Part shown: one piece after another, positions 46,792 through 56,765 of the stretch | Layout of the letters: every line of letters begins with the position of its first letter | Position numbering within the stretch: position 1 is the stretch's first letter | Source: Renibacterium salmoninarum ATCC 33209 | GTDB lineage: Bacteria; Actinomycetota; Actinomycetes; Actinomycetales; Micrococcaceae | Length of the DNA stretch: 64,000 bases | Assembly (NCBI RefSeq): GCF_000018885.1 | Contig: NC_010168.1 | Span: 248,001 to 312,000, forward strand | Direction of reading: 5' to 3' | Position numbers and translations under genes: made by a program | The notes under the pieces: model-generated | Told to the model about the DNA's origin: nothing | Seen by the model: the letters and a program-made list of their open reading frames with translations, nothing else | Database searches by the model: none

Positions 46792-48522
46792 ATGCTCATC
46801 AAGCTTTTACGACAATATGGCAGACCGTATATTCCATACATCATTGCGGTTTTCGTCTTTCAACTCGCTTCGACGATTGCCGCGCTCTACTTGCCCAGCT
46901 TGAATGCGCAGATCATTGATCAAGGTGTTGCCAAAGCTGATACTGACTTCATTTGGCGCGTTGGCGGTGTGATGCTGATCGTGGCCTTGGTTCAGGTCAT
47001 TGCGGCAATAGCTGGCGTCTATTACGGCTCAAAAGCCGCGATGGCGGTCGGTCGAGATTTGCGCCGCGGCGTGTTCCGAAAGGTCACCGCCTTTTCGGCC
47101 CAGGAATTAGGTAGCTTTGGTGCCCCGACGTTGATCACTCGCGGCACGAACGATATTCAGCAAGTCCAAATGGTGCTGCTGGTCGGTTTGAACTTCATGG
47201 TCACGACGCCGATCATGTGCATTGGCGGCATTATTATGGCGCTTCGTGAAGACCTCAGCTTGTCCTGGTTGGTTTGGGTTTCGGTGCCGTTATTGGTCGT
47301 GGTAGTCGGGTATCTTGTCTACTTACTGATGCCGCTGTTCAAATCAATGCAGGCAAAAATCGACAAGATCAACGGGGTACTGCGCGAACAAATCGTGGGT
47401 ATTCGGGTAGTCCGAGCCTTCGTTCGCGAACCGTACGAGACCAAGCGCTTTGATGCTGCAAACGATGATTTAACGAAGGTCTCGCTGAAGGTTGGCGCAA
47501 TTTTCGTACTGATGTTCCCACTCATCACCATGATTCTGCACATCGCGACTTCTGCGGTGTTGTGGTTTGGTGGGCAACGTGTTGACGCTGGGCAAATGCA
47601 GATCGGTTCCTTGACCGCGTTCCTGCAATACCTTCTGCAGATTCTTACCGCGGTGATGATGGGCACCTTAATGGCGATGATGATTCCGCGTGCCGTGGTC
47701 TGTGCCGAGCGCATCGGTGAGGTGCTCGACGTCGAACCGACGATCCATATGGCACCGACGCCTACCGAGCCAGCAGCAAAGCGGGGCGAAGTCGAATACC
47801 GCAATGTCAGCTTCAGCTATCCAGGAGCTGAGGCGCCCGTGCTGAAAGACATTTCCTTTACCGCGAGCCCCGGCCAGACAGTGGCGATTATCGGCGCCAC
47901 CGGGGTAGGGAAGACCACGCTGCTTTCGCTACTGCCCAGGCTTTATAATGTGGCCTCCGGTGAAGTGCTGCTGGACGGCGTTCCTGTTACCGAACTAAGC
48001 CGGAAAGCAATTACTTCTCGGGTGTCAATGGTGCCGCAGAAGCCGTACCTGGTCTCAGGCACGATCGAATCGAATCTGCGGTTTGGTAAGCCAAATGCGG
48101 ACGACGCCGAGCTCTGGGATGCTTTGACCGTTGCGCAGGGTGCGGATTTCGTCCGGGAGAAGAGCAAAGGCTTGGAATCTCGGGTCGCCCAAGGTGGCAC
48201 GAATGTCTCCGGCGGGCAGCGGCAACGCTTATGCATCGCCCGTACGCTCGTGGCGGAGCCTAAGGTGTACCTTTTCGACGATTCATTCTCTGCGTTGGAT
48301 GTGGCCACCGATGCACGCCTGCGCAAGGCGCCCAAGGAAAAGACAGCCGATGCCACGGTAATAATTGTGGCGCAGCGCGTCACGACGATCACTGAGGCAG
48401 ATCAAATCTTGGTTTTGGATGACGGTGCGATCGTTGATCGCGGCACTCATGATGAGCTTTTGGCTTCATCAGAGACTTATCAGGAAATCGTAGCTTCCTA
48501 CGATCAGCGCGGAGGATGCAGC
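46792..48522 (+). CDS. ABC exporter half-transporter 1 (no stop; reads into its partner)
   Basis: The first half of a heterodimeric type IV ABC exporter: six membrane helices (residues about 15-310), then an ATPase domain with Walker A GATGVGKTTLL, signature NVSGGQRQRLCIAR and Walker B VYLFDDSFSALD. The catalytic Glu is Asp, and the H-loop is Gln (IVAQRV), as usual in the degenerate half of such pairs. It lacks its own stop: after SYDQRGGCS it reads straight into MSEQPKDKRK of the partner, so a 914-residue fusion ORF runs to 49536. Relatives have two separate genes. Confidence 0.82.
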
Positions 48523-50507
48523 ATGAGCGAGCAACCGAAAGACAAACGAAAGTCGCGACGGCGCGGCAAAGAGGTTGAAGCGCCGCAGGCTTCGGCCGAG
48601 ACGGCAGTGCTCGAAGACGACGATGATTTTGTCGAAGAAGAATATAAGCCCACCGAGGCTGATGGCGACATGTTTGGTGGCGCTCCGGCCAAAAAAGCCA
48701 AAGCATTCTGGCCTTCCGCTAAACGGTTAGTTGGCTTGCTCCGGCACGAGTGGCTTGCGCTGGTGGCAATCTTTGCGGCCGTGGCGATCTCCGTGGTTTT
48801 GACCGTAATCGGTCCAAAGATCTTGGGCAAAGCCATGGACGTGATTTTCAATGGCGTGATTGGTACTGGGTTACCGGCCAACCCGACCAAAGAGCAGGTT
48901 ATTGCCGGGGCCCGAGCGCAAGGCAATAACAATTTCGCGGACATGCTCGCGACTTCGGAGGTGGTGCCCGGGCATGGCATCGACTTCAATGCGTTGTCTT
49001 ATCTCATTCTGGTTGTACTCTCGATTTATTTCATTGCTTCAGTATTCAACTGGTTCCAGGGCTATCTACTGAACCGGATTGTCATGAAGGCGATTCGGAA
49101 ACTACGCAGCGATGTTGAAGCGAAGCTCAACAGGCTGCCGCTGAACTACTTTGATACCGGTCAGCGCGGTGACGTGCTTTCCCGGGTGACTAACGACGTC
49201 GACAATGTTCAGCAAGGCCTACAGCAAGCATTCTCCCAATTGGTCAGCTCGATTCTGCTGCTGGTTGGATTCACGGTGATGATGTTCTTGGTCTCTTGGC
49301 AGCTGGCGTTGATCGCGCTGATTGCCATCCCACTCTCAGGTGTAGTTGCTGGCGTTATTGGTAGCAGAAGCCAGAAACTCTTCGCTGCGCAGTGGAAGAC
49401 CACTGGAGCGTTTAACGGCCAGATTGAGGAGTCCTTTTCTGGACATACTTTGGTCACGCTCTTCGGTCACGAAGAAGACATGTTGGAACGCTTCGACGAA
49501 CGCAACGAGGAGCTGTACAAGGCGAGCTTCGGGTAGCCTCAGGCCAGATGACGCTCGGTGATGCAACAGCGTTCATCCAGTACTCGCGTGAGTTCAACCA
49601 ACCGCTGACCCAAATTGCGGGCATGGCTAACATGCTGCAATCGGGTGTCGCTTCTGCCGAGCGGGTCTTCGAGTTCCTTGATTCGGAAGAGCACGAGCCT
49701 GAAGATGCTACGAGCCATCTGCCGGCGAAAACCGACGGGCACGTTGAGTTCCAGGATGTGAGCTTTAGCTACACCGAAGATAAGCCGCTTATTGAGAACC
49801 TGTCATTTGCGGCAAAGCCAGGATCTACTGTGGCGATTGTTGGCCCAACCGGCGCGGGCAAGACTACCTTGGTCAATCTCGTGATGCGGTTCTACGAGCT
49901 CAATAGTGGCCAAATTACGCTCGACGGCGTGGATATTACCGAACTGAGTCGCGCCGAGTTGCGTTCCAAGGTGGGTATGGTGCTGCAGGATGCTTGGCTG
50001 TTTGGCGGCACCATTTATGACAACATCAAGTACGGCAATTTGGATGCTACTGAGGAGCAAGTTATCAGTGCGGCAAAGGCCACTTATGTGGATCGATTTG
50101 TTCGGGCGCTTCCTGATGGCTATCAAACGATCTTGGATGATGAGGGAGCGAACGTCAGCACCGGTGAGATGCAGCTCATTACGATTGCCCGGGCATTCGT
50201 TACTAACCCGTCGCTGCTGATCCTGGATGAAGCGACCAGCTCCGTTGACACCCGCACCGAAGTTTTGGTGCAAAAAGCGATGGCCGCACTGCGAACTGAT
50301 CGGACAAGTTTCGTCATTGCGTACCGCCTTTCAACCATCCGGGATGCAGACACGATTCTGTTCATGGAAGCCGGTCGAATCGTAGAACAGGGCAACCATC
50401 GAGATTTGCTCGCCGCCCAGGGTGCTTATTACCGGCTCTACCAGTCCCAGTTTGCTGGCGAAACCGATATTGAAGATGAGGAAGCTCAAAGTAAAGCTTC
50501 GCTCTAG
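48523..50507 (+). pseudogene. ABC exporter half-transporter 2, out-of-frame internal deletion
   Basis: ATG 48523 begins a charged tail and the membrane domain, which stops at EELYKASFG* (49536). The coding continues in another frame as [16 protein letters not shown] from about 49531. Relatives have some 30-40 residues between these points, so an out-of-frame deletion removed part of transmembrane helices 5-6. The ATPase domain follows to 50507: Walker [12 protein letters not shown], signature [13 protein letters not shown], Walker [12 protein letters not shown]. The H-loop His of IAHRLSTI is Tyr here (IAYRLSTI), a further damaging change. Confidence 0.85.
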
Positions 50508-50521
50508 CTGAGTTTCGCTAG

Positions 50522-50567
50522 AAATAGCAAGGTGCGCCGAGCGTCAGCTCAGCGCACCTTGCTATTT
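50522..50567. terminator. Bidirectional terminator between ABC exporter and chitinase
   Basis: Perfect 16-bp arms (AAATAGCAAGGTGCGC at 50522-50537; complement 50552-50567) with a 14-base loop and flanking A/T runs on either side, between two convergent genes. Confidence 0.88.
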
Positions 50568-50578
50568 TTCGTTACGGA

Positions 50579-51685
50579 CTAGCAGCTAAGGTTTCCGCCA
50601 GGATCAACGCCAAGAACACCAGCGATGTTCTTGTAGTAATTGATCCGGGCATTACGTGAATCTGCGCCATTTCCGTTGCACTCCAAGCCGCCATTGATTG
50701 AACGAATGGTTTCACCGAAGCCGCGATTTTGTACAATCGAGTCGTGGCTGGAGGTACTAGCGCCGCCACTTTGCGTATTCCAGTACCACAGGCCAGTTCC
50801 CCAAGCGAGGGTTGGGTTGGTAGCTACCTGATCCGGGTTATTCAACAGATCGAAGCCCAGTGAGTCTCCGGCAGCCTTGTAGTTGTAGTTCCAGCTCAGT
50901 TGCAACGATCCGCGACCGTAATACTGATCGCCGCCGGCTGGGCAGCCGTAAGGCTGGCTGCGATCACAGTAGTGCGGGTAGTTAGCGGTGTTCAGTTCGC
51001 GGAGGTACTGCAAGCTGCCGGTCTCGTGTTGCACGTTAGCCAGGAACGCAGCGACCTCGCGTTTCTTGGTTGCGTCGTCGCCAGTGGTGGCGAACGCTGG
51101 GTACTTCTTTGCGCCGCTCACCAAGCCTTGGTAAGAGTAGGTCGAATTCCGGTTCGGGAAGAGCTGATTGAACTGTGCTTCGGAGATTGGGAACTCAGAG
51201 TTCGACGGCGGGTTTCCGCTGGGGTGCACGGTCCACTTTTGGTTGGGGTTTCCGGTGCAATCCCAGATCATCAGCCGGGTACCGTTATCTGATTTCTGAC
51301 CCTCGGCGTCGAGACAGCGGTTGGCCGCCGGGTTGACGATTTCGCTGGCATTCGAGAAGGCCCATTTTTGGTTGGCGCTATTGGCGCAGTCCCAGAGTTG
51401 GACCTTGCCTCCGTTGCTGGTGGACCGATCGACAATGTCTAGGCACTTGCCCAGCATACGAATCGACTGGTCATCTCCGATAGTGATCTGCTGGGCGTTG
51501 GTGCCATTGCAGTCATAGATCTGAACAGCAGTACCGTTATCTGATTTGCCAGCGGCTGCATCAATGCATTTGCCGCCGATGCCAGTGATGGTGCCGGTTG
51601 TAGCGGCCTGGGCTGCGCCGGGCGCGGCTACCAGGAGAAGGGCTGCGGCCGCGGAAGCCGTCAGCAGGGCGAGAAGTTTTTTCAC
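50579..51685 (-). CDS. Secreted ricin-B-lectin (CBM13) / GH19 chitinase
   Basis: The start is probably GTG 51685 (MKKLLALLTASAAAALLLV) after AAAGGATC; an upstream ATG at 51715 is less likely. The 368-residue product has a signal peptide, a ricin-type beta-trefoil (residues about 30-155, QxW motifs in NQKWAF and NQKWTV), a short Pro-Asn linker and a GH19 catalytic domain. The catalytic Glu is expected in NVQHETGSL, with YYGRGSLQLSWNYNY also typical. It should cut chitin, or perhaps peptidoglycan-like glycans. It is intact and divergent from the iol locus. Confidence 0.92.
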   Translation of the reverse strand: MKKLLALLTASAAAALLLVAAPGAAQAATTGTITGIGGKCIDAAAGKSDNGTAVQIYDCNGTNAQQITIGDDQSIRMLGKCLDIVDRSTSNGGKVQLWDCANSANQKWAFSNASEIVNPAANRCLDAEGQKSDNGTRLMIWDCTGNPNQKWTVHPSGNPPSNSEFPISEAQFNQLFPNRNSTYSYQGLVSGAKKYPAFATTGDDATKKREVAAFLANVQHETGSLQYLRELNTANYPHYCDRSQPYGCPAGGDQYYGRGSLQLSWNYNYKAAGDSLGFDLLNNPDQVATNPTLAWGTGLWYWNTQSGGASTSSHDSIVQNRGFGETIRSINGGLECNGNGADSRNARINYYKNIAGVLGVDPGGNLSC

Positions 51686-51878
51686 TGCAGGGTGATCCTT
51701 TCGAGCTGTGAACACGAGATCAAATGGGGGGTACCTGAAGTGCGAGCGATTGCAGGAAGAGTCTTTCGCCCGCTGTTATTGATTACAAGGGCTAATGAAA
51801 GATTTCCACTGATTACCGCAATTTTTGTGGAAAGTACGTACGTAGCGAATTGCTGCGAAAAATTTGGTTAATGTAAAT

Positions 51879-51906
51879 ATGTCCTGACAAAGCTTTGACA
51901 GGACAT
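51879..51906 (+). promoter_or_regulatory. Candidate IolR operator upstream of iolC
   Basis: A 28-bp near-palindrome has outer arms ATGTCCTG and CAGGACAT and an AAAGCTTT centre, with one mismatched pair in each half-turn. It ends 25 bases before the iolC start. The decamer TGTCCTGACA recurs in inverse orientation upstream of the GntR gene (59578-59587), which points to a common regulator. The rest of 51686-51930 shows no gene. Confidence 0.6.
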
Positions 51907-51930
51907 AACTTCTGCGGCAAAGTATGTGAT

Positions 51931-52925
51931 GTGCCACATGAAATCCTGACCATGGGTCGAATCAGCGTTGACATCTACCCCAATGACATCGGGGTAGATC
52001 TTGAAGAGGTGTCTAGTTTCGGTAAGTATCTGGGTGGCTCACCCAGCAACGTTGCGGTCGCAGCCGCTAGGCACGGTCGCGCGAGTGCGGTAATCACCGG
52101 CACCGGCAATGATCCGTTCGGAAACTATACTGCATCAGCAGCTGAAAAAATTTGGTGTGGCTGACGAATTCGTTTTCACCGATCCCAGCTGGCCTACGCC
52201 GGTAACCTTCTGTGCGATCAAACCGCCGGATGATTTCCCGCTCTATTTCTATCGACAACCCACGGCACCAGATCTACAGCTGGAACGTCACAATATTCCG
52301 GTAAGCGCAACAAAAGAAGCCCAGATTTTCTGGTTCACCATCACAGGCCTCTGCCAAGAACCCAGCCGAGATTCGCATCTTTACGCGCTCGAAGCACGGC
52401 CGAAGTCGGGCCTTGCCGAAGGCCAACACACCATCGTGGACCTAGATTATCGGCCGATGTTTTGGGGTTCAGCGGCCCAAGCGAGGGAGCAAATTGAGCT
52501 AATTTTGCCGCAGGTGACCGTGGCTATCGGCAACGCCGAGGAGTGCGCAGTGGCCGTCGGAACGGGCACTCCCGATGAGCAAGCTGACCGGCTGCTCGCC
52601 GCGGGCGTGCAGATCGCCGTCGTGAAGCTTGGTGCTAGCGGTGCGTTAGCCAAAACAGCGACCGAAAGAGTTATTTCCGCCCCCCGTTCCGGTGCAGACG
52701 CTTAATGGCTTGGGTGCCGGTGACTCTTTTTGTGGCGTGTTTTGTCACGGATTGCTCGCTGGTTGGCCACTGGCGCGAAGCTTAGATTTTGCCAATGCGG
52801 CCGGCGCAATTGTCGCCTCCCGGCTCTCTTGTGCGGATGCGATGCCAACGTCAGCAGAAGAGATCGAGCTACTCACTGAGCGCGGTCGTTTCCCGGCGTT
52901 AGAAGGGCCCACAAGCAATGACTGA
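51931..52925 (+). pseudogene. iolC: 5-dehydro-2-deoxygluconokinase, two frameshifts
   Basis: GTG 51931 (MPHEILTMGRISVDIYPNDIGVD) begins a PfkB-family kinase. An extra A near 52129 shifts the frame after GNDPFGNY (expected LHQQLKKFGVADEF). The second frame runs to a run of six Cs at 52680-52685, one too many, after which the third frame gives VQTLNGLGAGDSFCGVF, containing the PfkB catalytic GAGD motif, to 52925. The kinase phosphorylates 2-deoxy-5-keto-gluconate in inositol catabolism. It overlaps the next gene by eight bases. Confidence 0.9.
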
Positions 52926-53802
52926 TTATCAAGAACTCAGCCGGATTCGTCTAGAAGACCCGGCCGCAGTAGCCCGAGCCGCGGTTAGCCGTCGAAAACA
53001 TCCTGGCGTCAAAGCCGGGCAACAGAACTTCATTGTGGCGGCAGACCATCCAGCCCGGGGAGCGCTCGCCGTCGGCAGCCAACCCGTCGCAATGGCGGAT
53101 CGGCGTGAATTATTGGCTCGGTTGCAGACCGCGCTAGCGAATCCCGCGGTGGACGGCGTGTTGGCTTCACCAGATATTTTGGATGACTTGCTGCTACTGG
53201 GTGCACTTGAAGGAAAGCTGATCTTTGGCTCGATGAACCGCGGCGGCCTATCCGGTTTGGTCAATGAAATTGACGATCGATTTACCGCACATACCGCGGT
53301 CGCGCTGAAGAAGATCGGCGCCAATGGCGGCAAAATGCTCACCCGAATCTGTTTTGATGATCCCAATACCGCCTCGGCGCTGGAAGCTTGCGCGCACGCC
53401 GTCGATTCGTTGGCTGAGCAGGAACTCATCGCGATGATCGAGCCGTTTATCTCGGTTCGAAACGCGGACGGAAAGATCAGCAACGATTTGAGTTCGGACG
53501 CGGTGATCAAATCGATGGTAATTGCTTCGGGTCTAGGCTCAACCAGCGCCTATAGCTGGCTCAAGATTCCAGTGGTCGCGGAGATGGAACGAGTCGTGGC
53601 GGCGACCACGCTGCCAATAGTGTTGCTGGGCGGCGATCCGGATGGCGATCCGGATGATACTTTCGCAAGCTGGCGTGAGGCGCTCGCATTGCCTCAGGTG
53701 CAAGGGCTGACAGTTGGCCGAAGTCTGCTCTACCCGCCCGACGGCGACGTCGCGGCCGCCGTCGCAATCGCCGCGTCGCTCTTGCAGCAGACAGGACACT
53801 GA
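52918..53802 (+). CDS. Cgl0158-type (beta/alpha)8-barrel protein, aldolase-like, of the iol cluster
   Basis: The 294-residue protein (MTDYQELSRIRLEDPAAVARA) is open throughout. FIVAADHPARGALAVG and ANGGKMLTRICFDD with MIEPFIS fit the class I aldolase-like barrel that accompanies iolC in actinobacteria and is often annotated as a deoxyribose-phosphate aldolase relative. It is plausibly the aldolase step producing malonate semialdehyde and dihydroxyacetone phosphate, but this is an inference from position. Upstream and downstream genes are both broken. Confidence 0.75.
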   Translation: MTDYQELSRIRLEDPAAVARAAVSRRKHPGVKAGQQNFIVAADHPARGALAVGSQPVAMADRRELLARLQTALANPAVDGVLASPDILDDLLLLGALEGKLIFGSMNRGGLSGLVNEIDDRFTAHTAVALKKIGANGGKMLTRICFDDPNTASALEACAHAVDSLAEQELIAMIEPFISVRNADGKISNDLSSDAVIKSMVIASGLGSTSAYSWLKIPVVAEMERVVAATTLPIVLLGGDPDGDPDDTFASWREALALPQVQGLTVGRSLLYPPDGDVAAAVAIAASLLQQTGH

Positions 53803-55736
53803 CCACAGCGCAGGCCCTTGTTGCCTTCCTAGCTAATCAATTCACCGTTGATCGAATCGACGGGCAGGAATATCGGAAACGACTCATTCCGGGCACTTTC
53901 GGTATCTTCGGGCACGGCAATGTGGCCGGGGTGGGCCAGGCGTTCAAACAAGCTCAAGTGCATGATCCGACGATGATGCCTTACTACCCGGGACGAAACG
54001 AACAAGCCCAAGTGCATCAGGCAGTTGGCTACGCCCGGCACACTCGGCGCCGCGCCACTTTCGCGGTAAGCACTTCGATCGGTCCCGGCTCCACAAATAT
54101 GGTGACCGGCGCTGCCTTGGCCACCACAAACCGATTGCCAGCCTTGCTGCTACCTTCAGATATTTTTGCCACCAGGGTTGCCGACCCGGTTTTGCAGCAA
54201 CTCGAGCGGTACGACGCTGGCGACGTCTCGGTAAACGACGCTTTCCGCCCGGTTTCCAAGTACTTTGACCGAGTGTCTCGCCCAGAGCAATTATTTTCCG
54301 CCTTACTCAACGGCTTGCGCGTGCTCACCGACCCGGCTGAGACCGGCGCCGTGACCATCAGCTTGCCGCAAGACGTTCAGGCCGAAGCCTTTGATTTTCC
54401 CGATGAGTTCCTGGCAGAGCGCGATTGGCGGATCCGTCGGCCTGATGCCGAACGCGAAGATATTGCCGAAGCTGCCCGTCGTATCCGCGCAGCGAAATGT
54501 CCCCTCATCATCGCCGGTGGCGGAGTGCTCTAAGCCTTTGCTGATGAGCAATTGGCTGCGCTCGCAGCCGAGACCGGAATCCCGGTAAGCAACACGCAGG
54601 CCGGCGTTGGCGTGCTGCCTTGGGATCATCCGCAAGCCCTGGGCGCGATTGGTTCCACTGGCACTACTGCGGCTAATGCAATAGCAGCCCAAGCAGATCT
54701 GATTATTGGCATTGATACCCCGTGTGAAGACTTCACCACGGCATCCCGAACTGCTTTTCAGAACCCTGCCGCGCGCTTTATCAACATCAATGTGGTGGCC
54801 TTCGACGCCTATAAGCTGGGCACATCGCTGCCAATAGTTGCTGATGCCAGGAAGGCGCTTGCCGCGCTTCGCGGAGCGCTTTCCGGATTCCAGGTTGCTG
54901 CCAGGCTGACTGCTGAAATCGGAGCGCAAAAAGCTCGTTGGAACGCCATTTCAGATGCGGCTTTTGCCGAGCATTCTAGCACCGGAAATAGCCAAAATGC
55001 AATCATCGGTGCGGTAAATAATTCGCTGGATGCTCGTGATGTACTGGTCTGCGCGGCGGGGTCCTTGCCGGGCGACCTGCATAAACTCTGGCGAGTGCAA
55101 GATCCGTTCGGTTACCACGTGGAGTACGCCTACTCGTGCATGGGTTACGAAATTCCTGGTGGTCTGGGTGTGAAGCGAGCGGTGCTTGCCGAGCATGCAG
55201 AGGCCGGAACTCCGCTGCGCGACGTCGTCGTGATGGTGGGGGATGGCTCCTATCTGATGATGCACACTGAGCTGGTCACGGCAGTAGCTGAAGGTATCAA
55301 GCTCATCGTCGTGCTGATCCAAAATCATGGTTATGCCTCAATCGGCGCGTTGTCCGCCTCGCTTGGTTCGCAAAGATTCTGCACCCAATATCGCGCATTG
55401 GAATCGGCGCAGCACAGTTTTGACGACGGCCCTGTGCTGCCGGTCGATTTGGCCGCTAATGCTGCTTCGCTCGGCGTTCGGGTAGTCAAAGCGGCCGACG
55501 TCGAAGAGCTTTCCGCTGCACTGGGCGAAGCCAAAGCGCTTCCAGAAGGTAGCGGCCCGATCTTGATTTATCTCGAGTCGGATCCATTATTAGATGGACC
55601 AAGCTCGGAGTCCTGGTGGGATGTTCCGGTCGCGTCAACCTCAGAATTGGCGAGTAAGCAGGAGGCGTACCGGACGTACATTGAGCACAAGACTAAGCAA
55701 AGACCGCTTCTGGGCGATCCGGAGCAGTCTTCATGA
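53799..55736 (+). pseudogene. iolD: Trihydroxycyclohexane-dione hydrolase, interrupted by TAA
   Basis: Coding begins LTTAQALVAFLANQFTVDRID at CTG 53799, which overlaps the previous stop as CTGA where ATGA would be expected, so the start codon also seems altered. The thiamine-diphosphate enzyme fold follows (FGIFGHGNVAGVGQAF, PYYPGRNEQAQVH). In-frame TAA at 54531-54533 follows AGGGVL, then the frame resumes AFADEQLAALAAETG and runs through the ThDP-binding VMVGDGSYLMMHTEL to 55736. The enzyme hydrolyses the ring of the diketo-inositol intermediate. Confidence 0.9.
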
Positions 55737-55756
55737 GCAATCAGCTCGCCATTCCC

Positions 55757-55821
55757 GAAACTCTGCACCACATTTCGGGCTTAAAACCGCAGAATAAGGC
55801 CGAAATGTGGTGCAGCGTTTC
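55757..55821. repeat. Long palindrome, family A copy 3
   Basis: Arms of about 27 bp with two mismatches (55757-55783 and 55795-55821) read GAAAC-TCTGCACCACATTTCGG and complement. They are clearly related to the palindromes at 1373-1433 and 2240-2308 (CTGCACCACTTTTGG). It sits between iolD and iolE within one operon, so it cannot simply be the operon end; it may be an inserted repeat or an mRNA-processing site. Confidence 0.8.
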
Positions 55822-55839
55822 AGGGGTTGGGAAGATGGG

Positions 55840-56757
55840 ATGGATATGAAGGAGAACAAGTTGATCATTGGAACTGCGCCAGATTCTTGGGGCGTCTGGT
55901 TTGCCGACGATTCGAAACAAACGCCCTGGCCACGTTTTCTCGACGAAGTGGCCGAGTCCGGCTACAAATGGATCGAACTAGGCCCGTACGGTTACCTGCC
56001 TACCGATCCCGCCAGGCTTGCCGAGGAGCTTGCAGAACGCGATCTGAAAATCACCGCCGGCACAGTATTTACCGCATTCCACCGTGGTGCCCGTGAGGGT
56101 GAAGCCGCCTGGGAATCAGCACGAAGAGTTGCCGAACTCACGGCCGCAATGGGCGGTGAAAACATCGTGGTGATTCCGGCGATGTGGCGCGACGATGTCA
56201 CTGGCGAGGCCGTCGAAAGCGGCGAGCTCTCGAGCTCGCAGTGGCAAGACCTCTTTGCCGGGCACAACGAACTTGGCAGAGTTCTGCGCTCGGACTACGG
56301 CCTGCAACAACAATTCCACTCGCATGCTGATTCGCATGTCTGTGCCCAGCCAGACATTGAACACTTTTTGCAAAACACCGACGCTGATCTGGTTACTTTG
56401 TGCTTAGATACTGGGCACGCAGAGTATGGTGGCGCATCCAGTCTGGCATTGATCAATAAATATCCGGAGCGAATCGGCTATTTACATCTCAAACAGATCG
56501 ATCCGTAGATCCTAGCGACCGTTCGCGAGCAAAACCTCACCTGGGCCGCAGCGAATTTGGCTGGTGTGATGACTGAGCCACCCTCGGGGCTGCCAGATCT
56601 TTCCGCCGTGATCGACGCTGTCGAACGCCTTGACCGGCCGATCTTCGGCGTAGTGGAACAAGATATGTACCCCTGCGATTTCGCGAAGCCAATGCCCATT
56701 GCGAAGCGCACCAAAGACTATTTACTCTCGTGTGGTTCTCGCACGCGGATTGTTTGA
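55840..56757 (+). pseudogene. iolE: Inosose dehydratase, interrupted by TAG
   Basis: ATG 55840 (MDMKENKLIIGTAPDSWGVWF) starts a xylose-isomerase-fold enzyme with the family motifs WIELGPYGYLP and CLDTGHAEYGG. TAG at 56506-56508 follows LHLKQIDP. The same frame continues ILATVREQNLTWAAANLAG to 56757. One nonsense change (probably from a Glu GAG) removes the last quarter. The enzyme dehydrates 2-keto-myo-inositol. Confidence 0.9.
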
Positions 56758-56765
56758 GAGGACTT

